Below are positions 53,137 through 61,259 of a DNA stretch of 64,000 nucleotides, piece after piece (the first letter of the stretch is position 1; each line of letters starts with the position of its first letter). Where the stretch lies: the NCBI GenBank assembly GCA_963784675.1, contig CAWASE010000002.1:186001-250000 (forward strand), written 5' to 3'. The notes under the pieces were generated by a model, which was not told the origin of the DNA, searched no databases, and saw only the letters and a list, made by a program, of their open reading frames with translations. The DNA comes from SCTD01 sp963784675. GTDB taxonomy: Bacteria > Actinomycetota > Actinomycetes > Mycobacteriales > SCTD01. The position numbers and the translations under genes are program-made.

Positions 53137-53933
53137 GCCCTCCGCAGGTACCCACCTGCACGGTTGACGACGGGTGTTCACTGACAGGGTCGACGTCCTG
53201 ACCCGCGTCTTGCCGATGTCCTTTCGTCGCAGCCGAGGAAGCGTCATGACTGAGCGCCGTCCGTCCCGCGCCCCGTCGACGACGCCGTGTGCTGCGACGA
53301 CCTGGCAGCGGAGGATCCGGGCAGGAGCGCAGCCGACGGGGGTGTCGGGCGCGGGCGACCGGCTGGGGGGCCGGTCGCCCGCGTAGCACTCAGCAGTCAG
53401 AACCGCACGCGAGGACCCCCACGGACGACCGCTGCGCCATCGCCCGACCTCCGCGCGGCGAGGTCGGAGCCGGCGTGTTCGTCGGCCGCGCCGACCGGCA
53501 CCGACGGCGCCGGAAACCGCGGCTCCATCAAGCGCCGCCCTTGGCGCCCGGCGCCTGGACCGCCACGTCCGCGGTGCCAAGCCCAGCAGCGGCCGCCGCG
53601 CCGCGGGACCGTCTGATCCCGGGACCCTCGGCCGCCAGGGTCGCGGCTCGCGCACGCCGCCGGCGTGCCGGACAGGCTGTGCGTCGGCGCAGCCCCCGGG
53701 CCCACCCGCAAGCGTGGTCGCCCCGGTGGCGTGGGTGCGTCCGTCCGGGCGGCTCGTCTACGCGAGACCGCCGAACGTCGGCAGCGGCGACGACCTTGAC
53801 GTGGTGCCGCCGCGGGCGGGGGGGGCGTGCGTCGAGGTGGGCGCACCCTCGAGGTGCGGGATCGGGCCGAGGGCCGCAGGCTCGGGGGTGCGGGCCTCAG
53901 TGGAGGCGCCGATCCCCTGACCGAGGAGCTCAC
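53137..53933. other. Gap of 797 bp without a supported gene
   Basis: Several open frames run through this GC-rich stretch on both strands, but none shows steady codon bias, a start with RBS, or recognisable protein. Arg/Pro/Ala-rich translations look like frame shadows. It contains two hairpins: GCAGGT/ACCTGC (53144-53159) just after the previous gene, and the strong one at 53351-53382. Decayed genes are possible. Confidence 0.5.
53351..53382 (+). terminator. Perfect 13-bp hairpin in the 53.1-53.9 kb gap
   Basis: GCGGGCGACCGGC (53351-53363) pairs exactly with GCCGGTCGCCCGC (53370-53382); the loop is TGGGGG. It probably terminates transcription from the 52864 gene or of an unseen small transcript. 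Confidence 0.65.
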
Positions 53934-54170
53934 ATGACCACCGCGAACGGCATCACCGACAAGCAGGTCGTCGACTGGACGGACCTCGGCAAGGAGATGT
54001 GGTCCTACCTGACGGGCAAGGGTGCGGCGATCGACTACTCCTTCGTCGACATGACCGTCGAGGTCCCCCGCGACACCGGTGCGGACGCGCCGCGCGCGAC
54101 CTGGAAGCTGAACGGCACGCTGCGCATCACGACGACCGACCGGGACAACGCCGGCGCTGCCTCGGCGTGA
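53934..54170 (+). CDS. Small hypothetical protein
   Basis: This 78-aa protein starts at ATG 53934 after GAGGAG (53923-53928). Sequence: TDKQVVDWTDLGKEMWSYLT, KGAAIDYSFVDMTVEVPRDT, then ATWKLNGTLRITTTDRDNAG, suggesting a helix plus a beta-rich half. Its stop overlaps the next gene's GTG (54167), so they are translated together. No family is recognised. Confidence 0.7.
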   Translation: MTTANGITDKQVVDWTDLGKEMWSYLTGKGAAIDYSFVDMTVEVPRDTGADAPRATWKLNGTLRITTTDRDNAGAASA

Positions 54171-54598
54171 GCCCACGCCTGCAGGTGCAGGGCGAGCTGT
54201 CCTTCGCCGTGCAGGACGGCGGCGACAGCGCCTCCGGGAGCATCACCGGCCAGGGCAGCGTGGTGCGGGTGCACACCGACAAGCCGGCCGTCGCCCTGCG
54301 GGACCTGCTGGGCGCCGGCTCCGCCGCGCTGCTGCCGACAGCGCTGCAACAGCTCGCCGACGACGGGCTCACCGTCGTGCTCGACGGACCTCGCGGCGAG
54401 GTGGCACGTGCCGGGGCCGGCGTCGACAGTGTGGCAGGGCGGCTGCTCGTGGGCACCCGCCTCGTCCGCCCGGGCCGACCTGCCGCGCTCGCGCCGCTGG
54501 CGGGGGCGCGGCTGCGGGACGCCGGCCGCGGGCCGCTGGTCGCCGTGGCCGCCGGCCTGCTGCTGGCCGGTCTGCTGGCCCGGCGCCGGCGCACCTGA
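54167..54598 (+). CDS. Hypothetical protein with C-terminal membrane anchor
   Basis: This 143-aa protein starts at GTG 54167, coupled to the previous gene. A beta-rich part (LQVQGELSFAVQDGGDSASG, SVVRVHTDKPAVALRDLLGA) and VDSVAGRLLVGTRLVRPGRP precede one hydrophobic segment (GPLVAVAAGLLLAGLLA) and the stop-transfer RRRRT. The tail helix would leave nearly all of it in the cytoplasm. Beta segments resemble those in its 78-aa partner (strands around GTLRITTT and GELSFAVQD), so the pair may form one structure. Function is unknown. Confidence 0.65.
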   Translation: MSPRLQVQGELSFAVQDGGDSASGSITGQGSVVRVHTDKPAVALRDLLGAGSAALLPTALQQLADDGLTVVLDGPRGEVARAGAGVDSVAGRLLVGTRLVRPGRPAALAPLAGARLRDAGRGPLVAVAAGLLLAGLLARRRRT

Positions 54599-54640
54599 GC
54601 GGCAGGTGCAGCCGGACGAGAAGCGGGGCACGCTGACGGC

Positions 54641-55114
54641 GTGACCGGACGCAAGCCGCGAGGCGTCAGCTTCGAGGGCTGGGTCGAGCGGCAGGTGCGC
54701 GAAGCGCGCGAGCGCGGCGCGTTCGACGACCTGCCCGGCAGCGGCAAGCCGCTCCCGCGCGGCGACGGCGACGAGCTGGCGTGGGTGCGCGAGAAGCTCC
54801 GGCGGGAAGACCTGCCGGTCTCGGCCGTGCTCCCCGCGTCGCTCGCGCTGGCGAAGGAGGTCGAGGACCTGCCGGAGGTGCTGGCACGCCAGCGCAGCGA
54901 GGCGAAGGCGCGGGCGCTGCTCGTCGACCTCAACGCGCGGATCGACGCCGCGCGCCGCGGACCGCAGCTCGGGCCGCCGATGCGCACGCGTCCGGTCGAC
55001 GTCGAGGCGCTGATCACGCAGTGGCAGGACCAGCGCGCCGCAGCCGTCCCGGCCTCGGCAGCAGCGACGCCCACCCCTCCGACGAGAAGGCCTCGCCGTT
55101 GGTGGCGGCGCTGA
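54641..55114 (+). CDS. DUF1992 (DNAJC28-like) protein
   Basis: This 157-aa protein starts at GTG 54641. The conserved block VERQVREARERGAFDDLPGS, then GKPLPRGDGDELAWVREKLR, matches the DUF1992/DnaJ homologue subfamily C member 28 domain. The rest is helical and charged (ARQRSEAKARALLVDLNARI), ending in an Arg-rich tail. There is no J-domain. The function of the family in bacteria is not established. Confidence 0.88.
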   Translation: MTGRKPRGVSFEGWVERQVREARERGAFDDLPGSGKPLPRGDGDELAWVREKLRREDLPVSAVLPASLALAKEVEDLPEVLARQRSEAKARALLVDLNARIDAARRGPQLGPPMRTRPVDVEALITQWQDQRAAAVPASAAATPTPPTRRPRRWWRR

Positions 55115-55173
55115 CCTCGGCTGGCGCACGCACGGCGGTGGTCCGCCCGGTCCCTGCCACGTACCGTCGAGCG

Positions 55174-56841
55174 ATGGCCCGCTCCCGCGTCCCCGTCGCC
55201 CTGCTCGCCGCCGTGCTCGGCGCTGTCGCCGTCCTCGGGCCGGGGGCGCAGCGGCCGGCGCTGGCCGCCGAGCCCAGCGTGGAGGAGGTCGTCACGCAGG
55301 CCGGCGGGGTCGTCTGGTCGTTGGCCTTCGCGCCGGACGGGCGCGTCTTCTACAGCATCCGCCAGACCGGCGAGATCTACGCCGTCCGCCGTGGCGAGGC
55401 TCCCGTCCGGATCATCGACCTGCCCTCGTGCCCCGACTGCGGCGAGGGCGGGCTGATGGGCCTGGCGACGTCGCCGTCCTTCGCCTCGGACGGGTTCCTG
55501 TACGCGATGTACACCTACCGCGGCGGTGGCGGCATCGCGAACCGCATCGTGCGGCTGACTGTCGACGGCGGCAGGGCGAGCGTCTCGGGGACGGTGCTCG
55601 ACGGCATCCTCGGCGGCACCACCCACGACGGCGGCCGGCTGCGGTTCGGCCCCGACGGGATGCTGTACGCCACGATCGGCGACGTGCGGGCCACCCCCAA
55701 CCCCGCGCAGGACACCGACCGGCTCGGCGGCAAGATCCTCCGGCTGGACCCGCTGAGAGGCGGCGCCGCACCGGACAACCCGTTCGGCAACGCCGTCTGG
55801 TCCTACGGCCACCGCAACGCGCAGGGGCTGGCGTTCCGGTCCGACCGGCAGCTGTTCGCGCTCGAGCACGGCCCGGGCTGCCGCGACGAGCTCAACCGGA
55901 TCGTCCGGGGCGGCAACTTCGGCTGGACGGGCGACGAAGGCTGCCCACCGGCCTTCCCCGCCGGCGCGATCGCCCCGGTGAAGCTCTACACCGAGACCAG
56001 CACGATCGCGACGTCCGGAGCGAGCTTCTACGACTCCTCGGCCATCCCGGCGTGGACCGGCAGCCTGTTCTTCACCACGCTGAAGGACCAGACGCTCTAC
56101 CGCGTCACGCTCAGCGCCGACGGCCGCGCGGTCACGGGCGAGGAGCAGCTCTACCGCGGACGCTTCGGGCGGCTGCGGGACGTGCAACCGGCCCCGGACG
56201 GCGGGCTGTGGATGGCGACGGACGACGGCCGGGTGCTGCGCATCGCTCCCCAGCAGCCGGTCGCGCCCTCGCCGTCGGCGAGCGGCACCTGCCAGGCGGC
56301 GTCGGCCACGCCGACCGACGACACCCTCACCGCGACGGGCTCGATGGCTGTGACGATCGTCGGTGCGCGTGGCAGCACCGTCGACCTGTATGCCTACACG
56401 CGCCCGTCGACGACCTACCGCGTCGTGCGGACGGTGACGATCCCCACCGGCACGCAGCCTGCTCCGCAGGTGAGCCTGGTCCCGCCGGCCAACACCCGCC
56501 TCTACGCCCAGCAGCGGGGTTGCGACGCCGGCCCGTCGCGGGTGCTGAACGTCCGGACGGCGCTGACCCTGCAGGCGCAGCGCACCGGCACCCGGCGCTA
56601 CGTGTTCAGCGGCGACAGCCTGCCGGCGCGCACCGGCGGACTCGTGGTCAGCCTCTACCGGATCGAGTCCAGCGGACGCCGGGTGCTGACGGCGCAGTCG
56701 CGGGCCGACGCCGCGAGCGGAGAGTGGCGGGTGGACCGCACCTTCACCGGCAGCGGCCGCTTCGGCTTCCAGGTGCGGACCGGGCAGGACCTGCAGAACG
56801 CCCCCGGAGCGAGCAACGTCCGGTCGACGCTCGTCTCCTGA
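55174..56841 (+). CDS. Secreted PQQ-type glucose/sorbosone dehydrogenase-like protein
   Basis: This 555-aa exported protein starts at ATG 55174. Signal peptide RVPVALLAAVLGAVAVLGPG, cleavage near ALAA-EPSV. The six-bladed beta-propeller (about 35-370) has the GSDH motifs WSLAFAPDGRVFYSIRQTGE, GGLMGLATSPSF, THDGGRLRFGPDGMLYATIG, RNAQGLAF and ALEHGPGCRDELNRI followed by GGNFGW. A C-terminal region (about 380-555) looks like two Ig/beta modules. Possible soluble aldose dehydrogenase using PQQ, though many family members lack PQQ and bind glycans. No PQQ biosynthesis gene is in view. Confidence 0.87.
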   Translation: MARSRVPVALLAAVLGAVAVLGPGAQRPALAAEPSVEEVVTQAGGVVWSLAFAPDGRVFYSIRQTGEIYAVRRGEAPVRIIDLPSCPDCGEGGLMGLATSPSFASDGFLYAMYTYRGGGGIANRIVRLTVDGGRASVSGTVLDGILGGTTHDGGRLRFGPDGMLYATIGDVRATPNPAQDTDRLGGKILRLDPLRGGAAPDNPFGNAVWSYGHRNAQGLAFRSDRQLFALEHGPGCRDELNRIVRGGNFGWTGDEGCPPAFPAGAIAPVKLYTETSTIATSGASFYDSSAIPAWTGSLFFTTLKDQTLYRVTLSADGRAVTGEEQLYRGRFGRLRDVQPAPDGGLWMATDDGRVLRIAPQQPVAPSPSASGTCQAASATPTDDTLTATGSMAVTIVGARGSTVDLYAYTRPSTTYRVVRTVTIPTGTQPAPQVSLVPPANTRLYAQQRGCDAGPSRVLNVRTALTLQAQRTGTRRYVFSGDSLPARTGGLVVSLYRIESSGRRVLTAQSRADAASGEWRVDRTFTGSGRFGFQVRTGQDLQNAPGASNVRSTLVS

Positions 56842-56859
56842 ACCGCGCGCCGCCCCGGT

Positions 56860-57633
56860 TCACCACAGGGCGTCGTGCTCCTCCATCACCCCGCTGCCCG
56901 ACACCAGCCGCCGTCCCCCGGGCAGCGAACCGGTGAAGGTGGCGAACGGCTGGCGGTAGGACGAGCGCACCACCAGCAGGTTCTCGGCCCGGGACCGCTC
57001 CGCCTCGGTCGTGGCCCGCAGCGCTCCGCCGGTGAACCGCACGGCGCTGAGGTCGTCGTCGAAGCTCGCCGGACCGACCCGCGTCGGCACGCCGTCGATC
57101 CACAGCGCGTCCTCGGTGTCGGGCATCTGGTCGTGCAGCCCGGCCACCAGGTTCCAGGTCACCGTCCGGCCCAGGTCGTCCAGCCCGCTGCCGGCGGACC
57201 ACTGCCACCGGGTGCGGCGAGGGTGGAAGCCGGCGCTGTCGTCGAGCAGGGCAGCGCCCTCGATCGCCACCCGACGTCCGGCGAGCACTCCGCGGCCGTG
57301 GGCCTGGCCCACCGTCTTGCGCGTCCAGGCCGATGAGCGGCCGTAGGGGGTCCGCACCTCGACGGGGGAGCCGAGCGTCAGCGCGAGCTCCAGCAGCACC
57401 GGCCCGTCGGCGATGCGGAGCCGGCCGTCGGCGAGGTCGACGCGGCCGCGTCGACGTCGGGTGCGTTCGTGCAGCACGCCGGTGGAGCGGTCCCAGACGG
57501 CCCAGAACTCCTGGCGCGCCGGCCCGACCTGGACGTGTGCCGCGCAGATCGACAGCGTCGGCGTCCAGACGCCGACGTAGCGCCAGCGCTTGCGCAGCCG
57601 CCCGTCCTGCAGCAGCGGCAGGGCTGCGTCCAT
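56860..57633 (-). CDS. DUF2804 domain protein
   Basis: This 257-aa protein starts at ATG 57633 (MDAALPLLQDGRLRKRWRYV). DUF2804 hallmarks include VGVWTPTLSICAAHVQVGPA, RQEFWAVWDRSTGVLHERTR and FHPRRTRWQWSAGSGLDDLG, then VAGLHDQMPDTEDALWIDG. A longer frame to 57717 would add a hydrophobic stretch that is probably not translated. The fold is a lipocalin-like beta barrel in related proteins. A lipid or steroid role is guesswork. Converges on the sugar dehydrogenase (18 bp). Confidence 0.85.
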   Translation of the reverse strand: MDAALPLLQDGRLRKRWRYVGVWTPTLSICAAHVQVGPARQEFWAVWDRSTGVLHERTRRRRGRVDLADGRLRIADGPVLLELALTLGSPVEVRTPYGRSSAWTRKTVGQAHGRGVLAGRRVAIEGAALLDDSAGFHPRRTRWQWSAGSGLDDLGRTVTWNLVAGLHDQMPDTEDALWIDGVPTRVGPASFDDDLSAVRFTGGALRATTEAERSRAENLLVVRSSYRQPFATFTGSLPGGRRLVSGSGVMEEHDALW

Positions 57634-57780
57634 CGCACCTCCACTCCACGGACACCGCAGGTCACGGACCAGAACTGCAGGAAACCCGGACACGGTGACG
57701 AAACAGTGAGACAACACCTCTAGCAGGACCGACCTCAGCCCCGGGGCCGGTCTGCCGGAGTGTCCTTCTCAGGAGTGTGC

Positions 57781-60567
57781 ATGTCGCTGAACCGTCCCGT
57801 CGCCCGCACGGCCCTGCTGGCGGCCGCCGTCCTCGCGCTCGGCGCCGGCGCGGGCGCAGCGACGGCCGCAGCGCCGACCACCGCCGGCCCGACAGGGGTC
57901 GCGTCCGCGGCTGTGACGCCATTCCGGCTGACGACCGACCGCAACGTGAACGACCGCCTGGTGCAGCCGGAGGACCGCTATGCCGTGGCCGGAGGCTGCT
58001 ACACCGTCGAGGCGCCGGGCAAGGGCTACCTGGCCCACGACCTGACGCTCGGCCCGGCGGCGATGGCCGTACCGCTGCACTTCCAGGCGACGACGCTCGG
58101 TGAGTACCTGCTGGCCACGAACGAGGGCCGCGACACCAGCGTCCCGGGCGCTACGTGGGACGTGCGCAGCTACCTGGCCGCGGCGGGCGTGGCCCCGGCC
58201 GTCCCGCAGGCCCCGGCCGGCCCCACGCTGCCCGCCGGCTCGACGCTGCCCGGCTCGGCCGGCCTCACGCTGGCCAGCGCGCCGAGCGAGGACGCCGAGT
58301 TCGTCCTCGTCGCGGCAGGCAACAAGGCCGACGCGAAGAAGCAGGGGCAGCGCTACCTGCTCACCAGCAAGCCCACCGGTCGCGCGCTGGCCGTCGACGG
58401 CAGCAACCTCACGCTGGCCGACGCCGGCACCCCGCTCGCACTGCACCACGTGGCCGACGACAACCCCAAGGACAGCGACGCCAACGGCAGCGCCTGCGCG
58501 AACTGGCCCGAGATCGACACCAACGCCACCGGCGCCCCCAAGCCCAGCGGCAAGAGCCCGGCAGCGCCCGTCGAGGGGCTGTTCGAGGCGCACGTGCACG
58601 GCATGGCGTACGAGTTCCTCGGTGGCAAGATCCGCTGCGGCTCGCCGTGGCACAAGTACGGCGTCGAGTTCGCGCTGCCGGACTGCAGCAAGACCGGCAA
58701 CGCGTCCAACGGAGCGCTGGAGGTACCGCTCGGCGGCAAGAGCCCGAGCGACCCGGTGACCTCCTACGACCCCGTCGGCTGGCCGACCTTCGGCTACTGG
58801 CCCCAGCACGACACGCTGACGCACGAGCAGTACTACTGGCGCTGGCTGGAGCGGGCCTACCTCGGCGGGCTGCGCCTGACCACGAACCTGCTCGTCGACA
58901 ACGCGGCGCTGTGCAACGCCTACCCGGTCAAGAAGAACAGCTGCAACGAGATGGACGGGGTCCGGCTGCAGGCCCGACGGCTGCAGGAGTTCGAGAACTA
59001 CATCGACGCGCAGGCCGGCGGCCCGGGCGAGGGCTGGTACCGGCTGGTCACCACCCCGTCACAGGCCCGCCAGGTCATCCAGGCCGGTCGGCTCGCGGTC
59101 GTGAAGGGCATCGAGATCTCGGCGCTGTTCGACTGCGGCGAGAAGCTCGACGTCCCCGACTGCACCGCCGACCAGATCGACACGCGGCTGCAGGAGGTCT
59201 ACGACCTGGGCGTGCGCCAGATGGAACTCGTGAACAAGTTCGACAACGCGCTCTCCGGGGTCACGGGTGACGGCGGCGCCACCGGCATCCTCGTCAACAA
59301 CGGCCAGAGGCAGGTCAGCGGCCACTACTGGGACATGCTGACCTGCAAGCCCGAGGCCGACCACCACGACGCCGACGAGCACGACAAGACCCAGTCGAAC
59401 GTGCTGGACGACACCCCGGGCGACTCGCCGGAGGAGATCGACGCGCTGGCCGGCCGGGTGCTGTCGCTGGACGGTCTGGGCAAGGGCATCGTCGCCCCGG
59501 CCTACGGCGCCGGGCCGCACTGCAACAGCCGGGGCCTGACGGCGCTGGGCAAGCACCTCATCAAGGCCATGATCGGCAAGGGCATGATGTTCGACCCGGA
59601 CCACATGAGCGCCCTGGCGCAGCGTGAGGCCCTGGACTACGTGCAGAACGAGCTCGAGCCCGCCGAGCGCGCGGCTGCGGCCAAGGCCAAGCGCCCCGCG
59701 GTGGTCCCCGCCCTCATCTCCAGCCACAGCTGGGGCAACGACGTCATCTACCAGCGCATCATCGGCCTGGACGGCGTGGTCGCACCCCGCACCTCCGACG
59801 CCGGCAGCTTCGCCGACACCTGGGCCAAGAACGTCGAGCGGGTGAAGAAGAACGCTCCCAAGGGCTACGCGCTGGGGCTCGGCTACGGCGCCGACACCAA
59901 CGGCCTGGGCGGTCAGCCCGGTCCGCGGACCAAGCCCAAGACGCCGCTCGTCTACACCAAGGACGGCTTCCCCGCGCCGATCGGCGGGGTGCGCCTGTTC
60001 CAGCAGCGCTCCGGCGTCAAGAGCTTCGACATCAACCGCGACGGCGTCGCGCAGTACGGGCTGTTCGCCGACTGGTACCGCGAGGTGGCGCTGGCCGCCG
60101 ACGAGAAGCACCCCGGGCTCGGTGGGGGCAAGGCCATCGTCCGCGACATGCTCCACGGCGCCGAGAGCTACCTGGACCTGTGGGAGCGCGGGGTCTACGG
60201 CGCCAACAGCTGCGTCGTCGACGGCTCGGCCCCGCAGGTCGACGACGTCAACGCGCTGGTCGGGGGCAACGTCGACGGCTTCCTGGACGCCATCGGCCAG
60301 CCGCTGGACCGCACCGACGACGGCTTCGTCTACTGCGCGCTCGATGCCCAGGGCAATCCGACCACCGTCCAGGTCGGCTTCGACGGCAGCGGCACCGCGA
60401 CCTCGGCGACCCCGCAGGGCCGGGTGGCGCCGACCGTCGACACCGCCGCTCCGCGCGGCGGCACGTTGGCCGCCACCGGCGTCGACGGTGCGACGTCGGC
60501 CTACGCGCTGCTGCTGCTGCTGGGCGCCGGGCTGCTGACGGCGGCACTGCGTCGCCGACCCGCCTGA
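57781..60567 (+). CDS. Sortase-anchored secreted metallohydrolase, membrane-dipeptidase (M19)-like
   Basis: This 928-aa surface protein starts at ATG 57781 after AGGAG. A signal peptide (TALLAAAVLALGAGAGAATA) and an N-terminal beta region (about 45-240) precede a TIM-barrel-type hydrolase. It has EAHVHGMAYEFLGG (HxH metal motif), GIEISALFDCG, and LTALGKHLIKAMIGKGMMFD, then PDHMSALA, comparable to the M19 dipeptidase helix/strand, and PALISSHSWGNDV. The C-terminus GGTLAATGVDG is a class E sortase-type LAxTG signal (60466-60480) with a hydrophobic stretch and RRRPA tail. It is therefore likely wall-linked. The barrel is much larger than M19 enzymes, so substrate and exact family are open. Confidence 0.78.
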   Translation: MSLNRPVARTALLAAAVLALGAGAGAATAAAPTTAGPTGVASAAVTPFRLTTDRNVNDRLVQPEDRYAVAGGCYTVEAPGKGYLAHDLTLGPAAMAVPLHFQATTLGEYLLATNEGRDTSVPGATWDVRSYLAAAGVAPAVPQAPAGPTLPAGSTLPGSAGLTLASAPSEDAEFVLVAAGNKADAKKQGQRYLLTSKPTGRALAVDGSNLTLADAGTPLALHHVADDNPKDSDANGSACANWPEIDTNATGAPKPSGKSPAAPVEGLFEAHVHGMAYEFLGGKIRCGSPWHKYGVEFALPDCSKTGNASNGALEVPLGGKSPSDPVTSYDPVGWPTFGYWPQHDTLTHEQYYWRWLERAYLGGLRLTTNLLVDNAALCNAYPVKKNSCNEMDGVRLQARRLQEFENYIDAQAGGPGEGWYRLVTTPSQARQVIQAGRLAVVKGIEISALFDCGEKLDVPDCTADQIDTRLQEVYDLGVRQMELVNKFDNALSGVTGDGGATGILVNNGQRQVSGHYWDMLTCKPEADHHDADEHDKTQSNVLDDTPGDSPEEIDALAGRVLSLDGLGKGIVAPAYGAGPHCNSRGLTALGKHLIKAMIGKGMMFDPDHMSALAQREALDYVQNELEPAERAAAAKAKRPAVVPALISSHSWGNDVIYQRIIGLDGVVAPRTSDAGSFADTWAKNVERVKKNAPKGYALGLGYGADTNGLGGQPGPRTKPKTPLVYTKDGFPAPIGGVRLFQQRSGVKSFDINRDGVAQYGLFADWYREVALAADEKHPGLGGGKAIVRDMLHGAESYLDLWERGVYGANSCVVDGSAPQVDDVNALVGGNVDGFLDAIGQPLDRTDDGFVYCALDAQGNPTTVQVGFDGSGTATSATPQGRVAPTVDTAAPRGGTLAATGVDGATSAYALLLLLGAGLLTAALRRRPA
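60466..60480 (+). other. LAATG sortase recognition site
   Basis: The five codons TTG GCC GCC ACC GGC encode LAATG. They are followed by a short hydrophobic helix (SAYALLLLLGAGLLTAAL) and RRRP. LAxTG is the substrate form of class E sortases in high-GC Gram-positives. Confidence 0.75.
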
Positions 60568-60644
60568 CGTCCCGGCAGGGTGAGCTCCGCACGTCCTGAC
60601 TGCCGCTCCCGGACGGGCACGGGGTGGGGTGGCATCCTCTGGCC

Positions 60645-61259
60645 ATGCCTGCCATCACCCTCACCGCCAGCTACGGAGCAGGGGGCAGCGTCGTCGCGCC
60701 GCTGGTGGCCACCCGGTTGGGCTGGACGCTGGTCGACCGGGCTCTGAGCTCGGAGGTCGCGGCGTCGCTGCAGATGTCGGTGGCCGACGCCGAGCGCGGC
60801 GGCTCTCAGCCGTCCGGGCTGACCCGCTTCCTGCTGAGCCTCACCCCGTTCGCCCCCACCGGCCTGCTGGCCGACGACCAGGACATCGCCGACGAGACGG
60901 CCGTCCGCGGGGAGACCGAACGGCGCCTGAAGCAGGCCGCGCAGACCGGCGTCGTGGTGCTCGGTCGCGCCGGCTCGTGCGCGCTGCTGGGCGAGCCGGA
61001 GGTGCTGCGGGTGCGGCTGTTCGGCCCGCCCGACGCGCGGGTGGCCCAGGGGGCCCGGCTGGAAGGCGTCGACGTGCAGGAGGCCCGCCGGCGGATGCCG
61101 CAGGTCGACGACGCCCGGGAGGACTACATGCGCCGCCTGTACGGACGCGGGACCGACGACCCGTCGCTCTACCACCTGCACATCGACAGCACCGTCGTCC
61201 CTCTGCCGGGCGTCGCGGAGATCATCCTGACGGCCTTCGCGCGGCTCGTCGCACGATGA
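60645..61259 (+). CDS. Cytidylate-kinase-like protein
   Basis: This 204-aa P-loop protein starts at ATG 60645. The P-loop is ASYGAGGSVVAPLVATRLGW, followed by VDRALSSEVA and VVVLGRAGSCALLGEPEVLR. RVRLFGPPDARVAQGARLEG and REDYMRRLYGRGTDDPSLYH, then LHIDSTVVPL, match the cytidylate kinase-like (AAK-type) family rather than canonical Cmk. NMP kinase activity is probable but its substrate is uncertain. The stop overlaps the GH3 start (ATGA). Confidence 0.82.
   Translation: MPAITLTASYGAGGSVVAPLVATRLGWTLVDRALSSEVAASLQMSVADAERGGSQPSGLTRFLLSLTPFAPTGLLADDQDIADETAVRGETERRLKQAAQTGVVVLGRAGSCALLGEPEVLRVRLFGPPDARVAQGARLEGVDVQEARRRMPQVDDAREDYMRRLYGRGTDDPSLYHLHIDSTVVPLPGVAEIILTAFARLVAR

Noticed and set aside
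53246..53386. 46-aa frame MTERRPSRAPSTT with an upstream purine run
   Set aside because: Its last 12 codons are the perfect hairpin at 53351-53382, more likely a terminator than coding sequence.
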